64,000 nt of DNA from Alloascoidea africana (lineage: Eukaryota > Ascomycota > Alloascoideomycetes > Alloascoideales > Alloascoideaceae), in contig JAKTTT010000009.1 of the NCBI GenBank assembly GCA_030581615.1, forward strand, positions 1-64,000, written 5' to 3'. Below, piece after piece: positions 11,101 through 22,943 of the stretch. A program made the position numbers and the translations under genes. Position 1 is the stretch's first letter; each line of letters starts with the position of its first letter. A model generated the notes under the pieces. It was not told the DNA's origin. It worked only from the letters and a program-made list of their open reading frames with translations, and made no database searches.

Positions 11101-13229
11101 TAAGAAACTTTTCTATACGATCCAATGAAACTTTGGATTGCACAATATTGCTTAGCATGTCTGCCAACTGATCCAGGGGAACTCGTAACAAGTTAAACAG
11201 TGATAGAGCGGTGAAAGCAATTGGTGTTGTCAGAGTTTTTCCGCTGATGAAAATGTAGCAACCGAAGGAGATAAAGCAGACAAGAGTCGGGGTGATGACC
11301 CAAATCAACGTAGCACCAACCCACAAAAGATATCTCCATTTAAGAGTTCTCACTTCTCTTTCCCGAATTTCCATGACAATGTCCGAAAACCTTTCCTCCC
11401 AAGCGAAGAACTTGATAATGCGAATGGACTGCAAGACCTCGTTGATTGCCTGAATTCTCTTGTCTGTAATTTTCATAACTTTCTTTTGAGCTCTTCCAAA
11501 AGTCATAGATATGTAATAGTTGACAGGCATCATAACAAGAATAGCCGCTGCTCCCACAAGGGCGCTCCATCCCAGAAGGTTATACAACAGGTAGATTGCG
11601 ACAACTGTCATAAGAATACCCCCGATAAAGTAATGGAGATAAGCACAAATTTCTGCCAGCTTGAAAGCATCTACTGACATCAAGTTTATGATTGCGCCCA
11701 AGTTTGCCTGGGTCTTTTTATCATCTTCATCTTCATCTTCATCTTCATTGTCAGGATCTTTTTTCTTTGAGTCTTTGTTACCCTCAGTTTCCTCATCGTT
11801 TGAACCATCCTTGTCTTCTTTCTTAGAGACTGAGGCAACAGTTTTCCTCCGTAGGGCTTTTGCGTAGATTTCACCAATGATGATTGCTCTCATACGAATG
11901 CAAATCCTGCGACCAATAAATAACGCCTGACCATTGGAAAAACTATCCACAAACGTCATGAAAAGCATGAGAAACACAAGCAGCCATCCAACACTTCTAG
12001 GGTATCTTGTGGGGTCTTCCACATGCTGCAATATCAGCTTCAGGATGAGAGAAGGTGAAAATACCAGAAAAGATTCAAGTATGGCCCAGAAGGCTTGAAG
12101 CAAAAGGGGGAATCTGAAAAAGTATACTAGTCTGAGAGCAAAACTCATAGACGGAGGGAGCTTCTTGAACGATTTGATTACATAGTAAGCATGATCATCG
12201 CCTCGAAGGTCCCATAGCTCATCCATAGTAATTGGGCTAGCATAGCTCTTTTTAATCATCGAGTCGATCCAGTTATAGACTGTTAGTGAGAACAGACTGC
12301 TATTTGTCTCTGGAGAAGGGGTCAAACCTTCAGTGACATAGATCTGATTCGGTTTGTCACCGACTTTGGCCGTTACTGCCAAATAAAGCAATAGAGAGCT
12401 GGAGACAAAAGACCATAAAAAGTAAGACTTCAAGGGCTCTGGAGGGGGGTGAACGATTGCAGATCGAGCAACGAAAACAGAGGGCAAAAAGTTGAAGATA
12501 TAAATCACAGTGGAATGGCTCCAGAATGGGACATCAAGTGGGATTGCTTGGGACTTTGAATTGAGAACCCGAATGTTGCAAAGCAGTAGTAAATATATCC
12601 AGAGCGCTACAGAAGCAGTCGGAGCACTTTGCGAGTGCCATTCGCCTTTGAGACCGGGTTGAAGATAAATGAAAATAGCCGCGGCAGTTTGGAGAAAAAG
12701 GATCAACTCTTCAACAACCAAACCAAGTCTTTCCCAGGAGGACCTATAGACAAGTTCAATGCGAGTTTTCTTGGATTTCCCAGTTTTGATCGCCTCCTCT
12801 ACGTCAAAGTGAGAATTCTTCACCTGTTCGGAATCACGGTCACTTGCCGAGAGAGCTCCATACTCGAGAGGCCCAGCATCTTGTTCCGCTACTCTAACGG
12901 CCGGGCGTGAGCCTGAATGTAGCAATGGAGTAGTTTCTTCTGATCCATAGCAAGCATCGGAGGTGGGTCTTTTTGAGAGGAAGGTATTTGCTGTTTGTAC
13001 CAGTAATACTGATAAGGAGACAGCGAGAAGAAGAATTGGTAGTGCAGTTTGAAGATATCTAGAGAGCCGTACGGGTTAGCTGGGTGGTAAGATTGTGACC
13101 AAGGCCAAGGCCGACTTGAAGAGCCTTCAAAAAGCAGACTTACGTTTCCCGGAAGCACGGGGTAAAGTCGTCATACTGCCATGGCGAGGATAGGCACTTG
13201 GGAAATGAACGGAGCTCGTCGTTCGGCAT
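8141..13229 (-). CDS. VMR1: Vacuolar ABCC-type transporter (VMR1/YBT1-like), two exons
   Basis: This is a full-length MRP/ABCC ATP-driven pump, in yeasts located in the vacuole membrane and moving conjugates, metals or bile-acid-like compounds. Exon 1 is 13229-13144, starting MPNDELRS; an 85-bp intron (13143-13059, GTAAGT...CTAACC...TAG) follows; exon 2 is 13058-8141. The spliced protein has 1667 residues. Order: an N-terminal membrane region, TMD1, NBD1 (Walker A GPTGSGKTS near residue 738, LSGGQKQR, LLLDDCLSAVD), TMD2, NBD2 (GRTGAGKS near 1431, LSQGQRQL, ILLDEATASID). Long stretches match S. cerevisiae Vmr1 from memory, including the opening helix after the intron. A Glu/Asp tract near residue 468, encoded by a six-base repeat at about 11720-11748, sits in a cytosolic loop. 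No ATG lies at the start of the long uninterrupted frame, which supports the split start. Whether it is the VMR1 or YBT1 orthologue is open. Confidence 0.93.
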
Positions 13230-13740
13230 TACTGTGGGAGAGAGTGTATCTTGCGCGAGAGGAAGAGAAACTGTCTAATATATATTTTATGTAAGGTCGG
13301 AGGGCACGGCCAAAAAGGATTATTCAGTTGCGGCTCGGGCAGAAACCCGGTCCGTCTAAGCTCAACCGGGCTCGCTATGCGGTGTTCCACGCACATAAGG
13401 TACCCGTAAAAGGGCTCCGTACTCGTCCGGTCGACTCATATTTCATCACCACCACCCTTATCATACCCAGACTTTTAAAAGCTTAACTTATATTTGTCCT
13501 TGAAAAACATCTTAAAAAGCTATCACGTCTTTTCTGCGGGCGGATCGGGCCCGGCATGACAGAACAGAGACAACACTAAACTACTACATACTAGGGAACG
13601 AGAGACTCTTCAAACTTGACAAAAAAAACAAAAAAACTTTGTGTTCTGAAGCTTTTTCCTCAACACTCGTCCAGAAAACTGAAAACAAAAGGCAGGTATA
13701 GTTTACGCTTACTATATCAATGCTTTTAACTGAGATTCCT
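13230..13740. promoter_or_regulatory. Intergenic region upstream of the ABC transporter
   Basis: About 510 bp between the ABC transporter start and the 3' end of the RRM gene. Its middle is GC-rich, with several CGG/CCG triplets (about 13330-13450) of the kind zinc-cluster activators bind, but no perfect PDRE was found. A TATA-like TATATATTTT lies at about 13280. It must hold the transporter promoter and the RRM gene terminator. Confidence 0.4.
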
Positions 13741-14665
13741 CTAATCCTCTTTTTTGGAGGCAGGGGCGGTCTCTGGGGCCGGCACAGTAGCAGTAGCAGC
13801 AGTAGCAGCAGCAGCATCAGCAGGAGTGGTTGAGGCCGATTCTTCTTCACCGTGCTCTTCTTTTTCAGCAGCCTCGTCCTTTTGCAAGTCGGAAATGTGC
13901 GAGTCTACTGCTACATTAACTGTAATGACTCTGTTGTTAACGGTTTTGCCGTTGAATTCAGCAATGACTTTCTGCTGAACTTCCTCATTTTCAAAACGGA
14001 CGAAACCAAATCCACGACCGTTGGTGGTCTTGTTTTGAGCTTTCAATTTTTTCAAAATTGGGAGAGGCACTCTTCTCTTTGGGATATAGGCCCAGACCGG
14101 CTTATGTTCGGCAAAGACTTGCAACAATTCATCTCTTGTGAGCTTGAAATCCAAATTGTTGACAAAAACGGTGGTCTTTGACGGGGTACCATTTTCGGGT
14201 GGGCCCTTTTTCTTTGGGTGCTTCTCTTTATTTTCGGCAGTTTTGGGTCTTGCCAAAGCAATTGAGACGGCTCTTCCCTTCAACTCTTTACCATCCAGAT
14301 CCTTGATGACTTTCTCAGCTTCCTCCTTTGACTTAAAGTCGGCAAAGGCAATGCCAATTGCACGACGATAAGAATGCCCATTGCGTAAAACATGTCTTCT
14401 GTGGGGGATGAGAATGTGCAAGCTTAAGTGAAAAACAAGTTAGTTGACAATGAAAATGGCACACACACTCTCTCTCTCTCTCCGCAACCCATGGTACTTA
14501 CGGTTCGAAACCTTTCAAAAACTCGGATAGGTCTTCCTTTTTCACAGAGTAATCGACGTTTCCAAAGTAAATTCGGACGTCATCGTTGGCAGCAGCGGGC
14601 ACGGCAGTCTCATCACCATTGATGTTGACCTGCTCGACGAGTTCGGCTACTTCTTGGACAGACAT
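13741..14665 (-). CDS. Two-RRM RNA-binding protein, two exons
   Basis: Exon 1 is 14665-14502 (start MSVQEVAELV), the 79-bp intron 14501-14423 has GTAAGT, CTAAC and an AAG acceptor, and exon 2 is 14422-13741; the product has 281 residues. RRM1 spans the intron, with RNP2 RIYFGNVDY before it and RNP1-like AIGIAFADF after it (residues about 30-110). RRM2 has RNP2 VFVNNLDF and a canonical RNP1 GRGFGFVRF (about 130-210). The C-terminal tail is Ala/Glu/Pro-rich and partly encoded by GCA/GCT repeats near 13790-13830. It likely binds mRNA or rRNA precursors. It resembles the double-RRM proteins of ascomycetes of the Sbp1/Rnp24 type, but no RGG box is present and orthology is not certain. Confidence 0.88.
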
Positions 14666-14977
14666 GATTTACTACTACTTATTTGGCCACGGCGGGAATT
14701 GATCGCTTGAATAAGAAAGCTAGAGGCAGGGAGTCCACGTTTTACAGCTGTAGCGGTTGTGGTTGGATCGGTGTAGACTCTGTATTGTGAAGGGGCAAAC
14801 AAAGACAAGACAAGACAAGAGAGAAAAGAAAAAAGAGAGAAAAAGAGAGAAGGCCAACAGGAATGGGCTGGCGAAAAACCAACCAAAAAAAGAAACAAAA
14901 AATGACCACTTTGGCCTTCCCGATTGGGCGCCGCACGCCACTCTGCGTTCCAGCGCGTTACCCGGACTCCACTGCGT

Positions 14978-17906
14978 TCAGAAGCCGGCTCTTTTGCGCT
15001 TTTGCTTGCTCTTCCGCCGAGACGGCTGCGAGCCCATCATGAACAGCGACGGCTGGGACGGCAGCGACGGCTGGGACAGCTGGGACAGCTGCGATGGTTG
15101 GGACGGCTGGGACGACGGCCGCAGCGACACTCTGGGCGCAGAGGCCGGGGCCAGCGACGGCCGCAGCGAGTGCACCGTGGGCACTTCCACCGCTCTGGCC
15201 CTCCACAGCGCCGAGGCCTGCGAACCGGGCTCCTTCTTGCCAGCAGAGTCCCATTCGGCCAGGAGGCCCTTGGCTCGTGGGTTCATGAGGCCCTCCGCGT
15301 GCGAGAGCCGGAGCCCTTCTGCGTTTGCGCTGCCGATGGTTACGCTGCAAAGCGCAATTTCCGTCGCAATCCGGTCCACACATTTGACCCGTTTCTCCCC
15401 CAGCTCTCCAATCTGCTCCAAAGTAGGCACATCGTAGGTGTATCTATCGTACTCGTCCTCAGAACTGCCATGCCGTTCTTCGTCGTCCTTCAGCTCGCTT
15501 TCCTTGGCTGGGAGAGTGGCCACCCAGTAACGAAGAAATTGCTCCCGAATGTCCTGCACAGACTTTAACGGCTCTTTCCAATAATTCGGAAGCCGGTTCT
15601 GCGTAGTTAACAAGCACACCTCTTGCTCGCGATGCTCTCTAACAAAATGCTTTAGCATGTTTCCAAGCGCTCTGTAATCTGTAAAATGGTAAACGGCTGT
15701 CGGATTGCACAGATCCAGTAGCGCCACAGGCCCACCTTCTCGAATCCGTTGTAGCGCCAACCCCATTTGCTCTGTAAACTGTGCTTTGAGTTTTGGGATT
15801 TCTTCTTCATCATTACCTTCGTCCAGTTCCTCCACCCGGCGTAAGCTTTCGTCGTTGTACTTCTCAAAGGCAAGAAACAGATTTTGCATAATCGGCGATA
15901 ATCTAGCATGCTGGGTATGCAATGGAGCAGGCTCCACATCATCTCCCTTGATACTCATCATAGCTTTCGGTCTATCGCTAACAGGCCAAACACACTCGTC
16001 TTCTTTCTCTACCTTCGCACCCATTTCCGTGCACATAATTGCTTGGGACACCTCCAAGTTTGTCGAAATCTGAAAAGACGCAAAAAATTGAACACCGTTT
16101 CCAGTAGTGTCCACTTTACCGCTCTCATCTTTGCCTTCTTTTACTTTTGCTTCTTCTACCACCTCGCTTAACCTCTCCTCGCCTTCGTTGCTTTTTTCTG
16201 AGAATGCCTGAAACACACTTTTTTGCCCTAATTGATTACTTTGAAATATTTCTCCTTCAATTCCATCTAATTCCATTTCTGTTGGAATCTCGCTCCTATT
16301 ATTTCTTGAGTCTTCATCAATCTGGCCATCCTCAGGAACTGCCTGGGTTCCAGAAGTTGCCTCATTAACCTGGTCTATATTATCGTCTTCGCTCCCGCAC
16401 CTTTGGGTAGTCTGGGTGCTAATAGTGTCTTGCTCTTTCAACCGCTTGTCGTTATTTATTGTCCCCTGAGACTTGCATTCTTTATCTTGTTTTAACCGAT
16501 AATTCAGCCCAAAAAACACTGATGTGTCCGTTCTATGGGTCTTCTTCCCTCCACTAAAATTCATAAAAAAAGGATCTTCTACCGATTTTGCTAACCCATC
16601 ACTATCTGAAAACTGATAGGCAAGAGACATTGAGTGGGCTTGTGAATTAACTGTTACCATCGTCCTTTTTTCCATCTCTAATGTACAAAGTCTTAGACTG
16701 GGGTCTTCAGGCGATAACGAATGCTTCCAAGATAGCAACAGTCTAGACGGCATCCTATTGTCCAGCCATCCGACCATGTCCGAAGTCAGAATAAAAGTGT
16801 GGTTAGGGTGCTTCGTCCGTCTTGCAATATCCTGAACTTTTGATCGTTCACCAGGCTCCCATAATAAATGTGTTACTTTTTCTCTTGGATCACCATGAAG
16901 AAGTCGACCTCTATCAGCCAGTATCAAACTGTTCGAATCGGATCCCCATACTATTCGTTTCCAATACGAAAGCTCATCCGACCTGGATACATCACCTTTG
17001 AACTCGGCCATGCTCATGAATTTTTTCTTCCGTAACCTGATATTAAACGTGCTCCATCGCCCATCTATATCAATCACTCCGAGCTGCTCTGGGTTCCAGG
17101 GGTTGAAAGAAAAGTGTGTGAAATTTCTCCCGTTCAGCATTGAGGGAACAATATCTACCAAGCCTCTCGATTTAATATTGCGACCTACCGAAACTTTGTA
17201 CAGATAAATATTCGTTTCGTCTCTGACTCCAAAACATGGCGTACCTCCTATTGAGCTGTCCAGTTTCGGTATCTCAATCTGGCGTATTGGAACCAGAAAG
17301 CACTGGGAATCAGGATGTGCATCAATAAATTCCGGAACATCGACTTCGTAGATTTGGGTCCCTAAAGTAATATCCTGTTTGCAGTATCGCACCTGGGCAA
17401 GGCGAAGTACGTTTCCTACCATCCCGGAGGCATAAGCTGCCAAAGTATTGGAACTCGACCAATTCCCAGAACGGCTCACATCACCTATTGAAAGCAAATT
17501 TCCTGAGACTGTGTCGTACACTTTGTTGGAGAGTAGTGTCTGTGATTCATCGTTGAACTCTTGGACAATGCTGGAGGTTGTAAGAGAAACGCTATCAAAC
17601 TTTTACCAAACAATTAGGTCAATTATTTAAAACAGTGGATCGTAACACAAGATGTTAGCATACCATAGCAGTATTTTTGCCCTGTTTCTTTTTCTTGGTC
17701 AGTTCAATGTTCCGTTGTGGAGCAACAAGCCGTTGTCGTGATCGCGGGAGCTCATAGAGCCTAGCTCCTGTTTGTTCTCTAGCAAAACTCCATGACGGAG
17801 TGGCCGACGGTGTATACAAGGCACTGCCATATATTCCATAGTCCAGAGTAGGCCCGTTGGAGAATCGAGAAGGCCAGCATCGCTCTTTTGGGATTGATGT
17901 GGCCAT
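14978..17906 (-). CDS. RRN6: RNA polymerase I core factor subunit Rrn6, two exons
   Basis: Rrn6 (TAF1C family) is part of the Pol I core factor with Rrn7 and Rrn11, recruiting polymerase to the rDNA promoter in the nucleolus. Exon 1 is 17906-17664 (start MATSIPKERC), the 64-bp intron is 17663-17600 (GTATGC...CTAAT...AAG), and exon 2 is 17599-14978; the product has 954 residues, somewhat longer than the 894 of S. cerevisiae. The N-terminal GSALYTPS segment and the mid region resembling a degenerate WD propeller fit the family. The C-terminus ends in Ser-Gln-Pro repeats followed by a basic tail (RRKSKQKRKRAGF), a hallmark of Rrn6. The long uninterrupted frame has no ATG at its head, which forces the 5' exon. 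The repeats at about 15020-15110 create long spurious frames on the other strand. Confidence 0.85.
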
Positions 17907-18146
17907 CGAAGCCTGTAACTTTTTTTTTTCCTTGGAAGGGGAAGAGATGTTTGGTGATGGTCTGGATGAGTTTTAACCCACACAACTTTAATAAATTCAA
18001 ACCGTGTAACTGAACATTTACCTTATAAACTAATACTCTTATATGTCTCCTTCTTTACATGGAGAGGCTGTTACTGTATACTAGAATCGTTCAAAAATGG
18101 GGTGAGTAGCTCTACGAACCCAATCTCAGTGTCTTCTTTGGTATAA

Positions 18147-20117
18147 TCAAGAACTTTGGCTCCTTTCTGACAAATGATCTTGACCAGACGACAAGTGATC
18201 CAAGCTTGGCTGTTCGTATGCAGACATTCTCAAAGGCGACGGCGATGAAAGCCGATCAGCCACGACTCCTTCGCTCTCATCTTTTTGCGGCCGACGACCC
18301 CGGGGATAATTAAATGAATGCGAGTTGGAACTGTCATGACCAGAGCCTACTGGAGACATATGTGGTGTAGGCATGGGAGTATATACCTGCTGTTCAGGTA
18401 GGTTGATAGCTGTTGCAAAAAGTCCTCTTTCATTGTTCACATTATTGCTACCAGAAGCATCCCCAGGTTCCAGTAGAGCAACTCCATCCTTTGCTGCCAC
18501 GGGGGAATTGGGACTATACACCGTAGGCGAATCAACCGTGAGCTTTGGGGCCGAAATTTGATTCAAATTCAAAGCGGCCAAATTCTCCGTGTTCACCTTA
18601 ATTGATCGGTCAAATACCTTATCCCTTTCTGCCTCCCGGTTCGGCTCTTCCAGCTCATGTCTTGCCTTTCTCTCCAATTCAAAAGACTCTTGTAAGAACT
18701 GAGCGCGCGCATTAACGCTACCCAATTCAATCAACTGCTTAATCTTATCATACCAGTTGTGCATTGCAAAATTGCTCTCCGCTTTAAAAATCCAATGGTG
18801 GTTTTTCCCTGAAGCTCCCATTATATTTGAGGAAGAGGAACCGCTTGGCTGATGCCGATGCGAATGCTCCTTGGCCCCATTCAAAACAAACTTTGTGGTT
18901 GGCACCGAAGAACCCCCATCCTTTAAATACTCTGTAATTGAGCATTCGTCAAGGGGAATTGACATTATAGGCCAAGGCTCTTTTCGTCTATCACTCGTTT
19001 TAAACTCATGTAAAAAGCATGGCGTTAACACATAATATCCTTTTGAATACGACTTCAAATACTTGGAACGCCTCTCCAAATATCCCTCGTGAAGCGGCCT
19101 TGACAATGGGTCTGAGTCATAGGGATATCGAATGCTACTCACTGATCTAGGAGGGCTTTTGACATCACTTATGAAATTTGAGTCTCTTATTGTAAATGGC
19201 AGCCACTCGGCATCAGATGGTTGATTCAAGAAGCCTTGAGGTCCATTGATCTTGTTCAGCAACAGATCAAACGTGGTCTGAGACTCGGTACACACCAGCT
19301 TCAAAAACGTTTTAATTGCAGCCTGCAATTCCTGATACACCACAATCTCCAACTCACGGCCAGAAGTCTGCAAGTTCTGAAACGCCTCCTGCAAATAGTT
19401 TTCCTCTGTGATTTGGATATTGAGCTGTTTATCCAGACTTTGCTTCAAGAGATAAGGGTCCATTTTACCGGCGTTGGGCAGAAATCTGGTAGTATTGTTC
19501 ATGTGAATGGATTTGATTGTCTGGAGGTATTTGCTACACTCTTGAGCAGTAAGAGCCATCTCTGAAGGAATATTGTGTTGGAAATCTGAGGACAGGCCTT
19601 TTATCTCCTTGATTTTGAGAGAAAGGTCTCGTCGCAGCTCCTCCAATCTAGGAACGATATTTGTTGATACTTCTCTGGTGGTTCGCGTAATCCGCGTTTG
19701 CATGATTTTGTGGTAGTTTAACAAATGGGAGGGCACATCCTGGATAGATCCTGAGCCATATGGCAAAAAGAACTGCTGTGTGGCTTCGTCTTCTTGACGC
19801 AGTGGCTTGGAACTGTTCTGCGAAAAGCGAACGCTAGCAGGAGTGGTTGGGGGAGCAGATGACTGAGCATACGAGCCGTTAGCAAAGAAGGGGAAATCTA
19901 TGGCATTGAGCAGCTGGATGTTTATTCGAGCCTGTTGTTCATGTGTAGAGACCACCTCTCTGAAGTAAACGATCAACGACTTGATAACCCTTCGCCATGC
20001 CTGGAATCGGTTGGCCAGTTCCTCTATGGGGTGGGCGTCTAGAGGCACAGGAACATACAAGGGGGAAGTCACGTCTGTGGTCCCCAGACTAAGGTTCGGA
20101 TACTCGCTCAGAGACAT
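18147..20117 (-). CDS. SLM1: Slm1/Slm2-type PH-domain TORC2 effector
   Basis: A single-exon gene of 656 residues, close to S. cerevisiae Slm1 (686). Slm proteins sit at eisosomes on the plasma membrane, bind PI(4,5)P2 and deliver Ypk1 to TORC2. The N-terminal half (residues about 30-320) has the F-BAR-like helical region, with PVPLDAHPIEELANRFQAW and long helices. The PH domain follows at about 335-465 (GYLERRSKYLKSYSKGYYVLTP ... HNWYDKIKQLI). A disordered Ser/Pro-rich tail ends the protein; the calcineurin-docking PxIxIT at the end of the Saccharomyces proteins is not obvious here. Only one copy is seen, consistent with a lineage without the whole-genome duplication. Confidence 0.92.
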   Translation of the reverse strand: MSLSEYPNLSLGTTDVTSPLYVPVPLDAHPIEELANRFQAWRRVIKSLIVYFREVVSTHEQQARINIQLLNAIDFPFFANGSYAQSSAPPTTPASVRFSQNSSKPLRQEDEATQQFFLPYGSGSIQDVPSHLLNYHKIMQTRITRTTREVSTNIVPRLEELRRDLSLKIKEIKGLSSDFQHNIPSEMALTAQECSKYLQTIKSIHMNNTTRFLPNAGKMDPYLLKQSLDKQLNIQITEENYLQEAFQNLQTSGRELEIVVYQELQAAIKTFLKLVCTESQTTFDLLLNKINGPQGFLNQPSDAEWLPFTIRDSNFISDVKSPPRSVSSIRYPYDSDPLSRPLHEGYLERRSKYLKSYSKGYYVLTPCFLHEFKTSDRRKEPWPIMSIPLDECSITEYLKDGGSSVPTTKFVLNGAKEHSHRHQPSGSSSSNIMGASGKNHHWIFKAESNFAMHNWYDKIKQLIELGSVNARAQFLQESFELERKARHELEEPNREAERDKVFDRSIKVNTENLAALNLNQISAPKLTVDSPTVYSPNSPVAAKDGVALLEPGDASGSNNVNNERGLFATAINLPEQQVYTPMPTPHMSPVGSGHDSSNSHSFNYPRGRRPQKDESEGVVADRLSSPSPLRMSAYEQPSLDHLSSGQDHLSERSQSS

Positions 20118-20324
20118 TGCGGCTTGTACGGGAGGACAAGAAAAGGTGGTTCGGGGGGTGAGAGAGGTACGGACCGGTGAGGATGGAGCCGTTTTGGGTT
20201 TCGGTGGAGGAGGGTCAACTATGCCGTCTTCACTATGTAATGTGGAAAATAGATAGATACTGTAGAAACTATAGACAGCAGCAAAAGCGAGAGAAAGGAA
20301 ACATCCAAGTCCGTTCCACCACGA

Positions 20325-21360
20325 TCAGGGTTTGGGGATCTTGAGGCTTTTGGAAATCATAGCGCATCCGGATGCGACAAACATCGCCATCAGAGGATGG
20401 AACTCGAGCACACACCCTTGTAGCAACAGTCCTCCAGGCAAGGACTCCAGGTACTTCCCGGTCTTGACGAGATAGAACATGACGGCCACCAGGCTGAGGG
20501 TCGTGGGCACAGGCGTGCCTTCAAAGTACTTGCTCTTGCCCTCGGCATCCTTGGGGATATTGGAAACCGTAATGTTAAACCGCGCCAGTCTGGTCAGACC
20601 GCAGAGCACAAACAGAACCAACAGCAGCGAGTCCACTGTCGTTCGGAACCCAATTGAAAATGCAGTGGAGGCAGGTAGGACACAAAACGAGATCAAGTCT
20701 GCCAACGAGTCAAGCTCTTGCCCCATCAGCGAGGCCCTTTTCCTCCATCTCGCAACCCTGCCATCCAAAAAGTCGAAGAACAACCCCAGGGCGCTGAACA
20801 GCATGGCGCGATACACATAGTGCGTTGAAGAGGTTAGGCAGTATCGTAGGCACGATATTATACCGTAAAACCCACAGAAGCCGTTGAGACAGGTGATATA
20901 ATCGGCTAGATGAAGGTTTCTTTGGAAATAGGGCTAATTAGCAAGCAATAGAGTAGCTACATCGAACAATCTTCCTTACCGAACAAGAGAAAAGTGGATG
21001 TCATCAGAGTTGAACTTTTTCCAGTCATTTTCATCTAGGAAGCAACATGTTAGAGTTCTACCCAACAGACTTTTCCTCCACCCGCTCCCCCATTACAAGA
21101 CGTGAAATTTCCATACTTGGAGGCGGCAGATCTTCCTCGGCAGTCAAAGAAAATAACGAAGAGCGGCGGCGGACCGAAGGTGGGGCGCTCTGGGAGGAAG
21201 TCAGCCTCCCTGATGTCGAAGATCTCAACAAACTGTCGCTCTCGTCGTCCGTTATAGCTGAAGAGTCGCTGCTTTGCTGGAGCTTCTGGCTCGGGTTCTG
21301 GATTCTGAAAGAATTGACGCCCGTGGAAGCAGAAGAGGCCATCTTTAGTACTGGTGGCAC
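20325..21360 (-). CDS. CHO1: Phosphatidylserine synthase, three exons
   Basis: CHO1 transfers serine onto CDP-diacylglycerol in the ER. Three exons: 21360-21117, 21034-20980 (55 bp) and 20919-20325, with introns of 82 bp (GTATGG...CTAAC...TAG) and 60 bp (GTAAGG...CTAAT...AAG). Phases close to give 297 residues, or 291 if the second ATG at 21342 is used. The joined protein reads [15 protein letters not shown] then [16 protein letters not shown], as in S. cerevisiae Cho1. The CDP-alcohol phosphotransferase signature follows: [18 protein letters not shown], then [11 protein letters not shown]. The C-terminal SKSLKIPKP is identical to that of the Saccharomyces enzyme as I recall it. The N-terminus is Ser-rich and cytosolic, as in the family. 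Confidence 0.94.
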
Positions 21361-21506
21361 CGGCTGTTCTTTAGTACTGGGGGAGGTGTCTGATCACACC
21401 GTTCTGATGAATCTACGTTTTTGACTTGTTGGAGCAACGGCGGGTGTGTGGGTGTGTTCAGTATGGGTGCTTTCTATGACTTCCAGCTAGTTTATATATG
21501 AGTTAC

Positions 21507-22943
21507 TCAATTGACCTTTTGCTCTTGCTCTTGCTCTTGCTCTTGCTCTTTCTCGTCCAGCTCGACCTTCAGCTCGTGGCAGATGTCGAAGCACTCTGCG
21601 AGAAGGGCATTCAGCGTGGCCTGGCCCTCGGGAACCGTCCCATCCACAAGGAATCTGCCGTCTGTGCGTAAATTGTCCAGTTCCCCCAGCTTTAGCTGAT
21701 ACGGATACAGGTCTCGTATCGTAGTCAAGTCCCCATTTCGCTGGACATCCAGCAGTATTCGCCTCACCGTTATCAATTGGTTGTGCAGCGGCGTGAGCGC
21801 CTCGCTCACAGGCTCGCTAGATTGTAGTAGCTGATATATAAGTGAATAGCATCGCCGGATTAGGTAAAGCAAAACCAGTTGGCCCTTTGGCGCCTTGGAT
21901 CCACTGTCCTTATCCTTTTTGCTGGCCTGATGAGAATCGGGAGTAGCAGTGGTGGAGGTATCAGCAGCACCACCTTCCTGCTTTTCGCCATAGAAGATAC
22001 CGTTAATTCTAGAATCATCAATCTCTTGCAGTTTCTTTTGAAACGAAAACAGGTCTGTTTCCCGCATTGTCCAACGGTGTGTTATAATTAAAGACTCCAA
22101 GTCATTTTTCATTGCAACCAGCTTCTGGTATATAGGCACCAACTGCGGGTCTACCTGTACTTTGTTTGCCGCCAGATCGGAAATGAACGTGTGGGTATCC
22201 TGAAGCAAAGATGCGACAAAATCGTCTCCTTCCTTGCGCTCATTTTTCTGTTGCTCTCCCTGTTGTACGATTTGCTTGAACATCTGGTTCAGTGATTTGA
22301 GTTTCGTTTGAGGAACCTGGAGCTGTGCCGGCTCAAAGTTGGGTTCAGAAACCATCGTGACCACTTCTTTCTGTATTTCACTTAAACCTTTCACAACTGG
22401 ATTGAATGCACTATCAAACTTGGAAAGTGAGGCCTCAGCTTCCTGTAGGGCAATCTCGCAGTGGCGGAACTTTCGTTTGATTAATGCAATGCCTTCGGCG
22501 GAATTCTTATCGTCAGAGTACCCCTTGCCCCCACCGGTGTCAATTAGATCCTTGATTTCATTGAGTCTGATCTTTATTGGGGTTATTATCTTCTCGCTAT
22601 AAGTCTGTGACTCTTTGGCGTGCTGTAGCATTCGGTGAACGGTAGCCAGTGATGCGTAAACGGCGGGAACCTGATTGTTCAGCCCAACGGTCATAAAGGA
22701 GAGACTCAGAAGTTGAAAAACATCATCTAGTACAATGTCCACCCGGTTCTGTTCATTTGATAGCAGTGGATCTGATCGGATTTCATTCAACTTGGATATA
22801 ATCTGGATGGTGGTCTTATACATCTTGTAAACGTCTCTTGATCGCATGTACTTTGTTCGATCCGACTTCAGCTTTGCTAACTCCGCTCTAACCGCCACAA
22901 GCGAGTCGTATATCGATTGCTCATTTTCCGGCACTGCATCCAT
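21507..22943 (-). CDS. DUF2408-like fungal protein of unknown function
   Basis: A single exon of 478 residues starting MDAVPENEQS. The sequence is almost entirely helical and has two similar halves, each with a motif like VYKMYKTTIQIISKLNE. This fits the fungal family described as DUF2408, whose function I do not know; the assignment is from memory. There are no signal peptide or membrane segments. The C-terminus is an EQEQEQ run produced by a hexanucleotide repeat at about 21521-21550, likely variable between strains. It lies tail-to-head behind the CHO1 promoter, with about 146 bp between. Confidence 0.7.
   Translation of the reverse strand: MDAVPENEQSIYDSLVAVRAELAKLKSDRTKYMRSRDVYKMYKTTIQIISKLNEIRSDPLLSNEQNRVDIVLDDVFQLLSLSFMTVGLNNQVPAVYASLATVHRMLQHAKESQTYSEKIITPIKIRLNEIKDLIDTGGGKGYSDDKNSAEGIALIKRKFRHCEIALQEAEASLSKFDSAFNPVVKGLSEIQKEVVTMVSEPNFEPAQLQVPQTKLKSLNQMFKQIVQQGEQQKNERKEGDDFVASLLQDTHTFISDLAANKVQVDPQLVPIYQKLVAMKNDLESLIITHRWTMRETDLFSFQKKLQEIDDSRINGIFYGEKQEGGAADTSTTATPDSHQASKKDKDSGSKAPKGQLVLLYLIRRCYSLIYQLLQSSEPVSEALTPLHNQLITVRRILLDVQRNGDLTTIRDLYPYQLKLGELDNLRTDGRFLVDGTVPEGQATLNALLAECFDICHELKVELDEKEQEQEQEQEQKVN

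Noticed and set aside
12889-13158. 89-codon minus-strand frame at the ABC transporter start
   Set aside because: It runs through the intron in a different frame from the transporter and does not resemble any ABC N-terminus, whereas the spliced form does.
14757-15568. Long plus-strand open frames (214-226 codons)
   Set aside because: They are antisense to the repeat-rich C-terminal end of RRN6; their composition mirrors the Ser-Gln-Pro repeat, and no motif is present.
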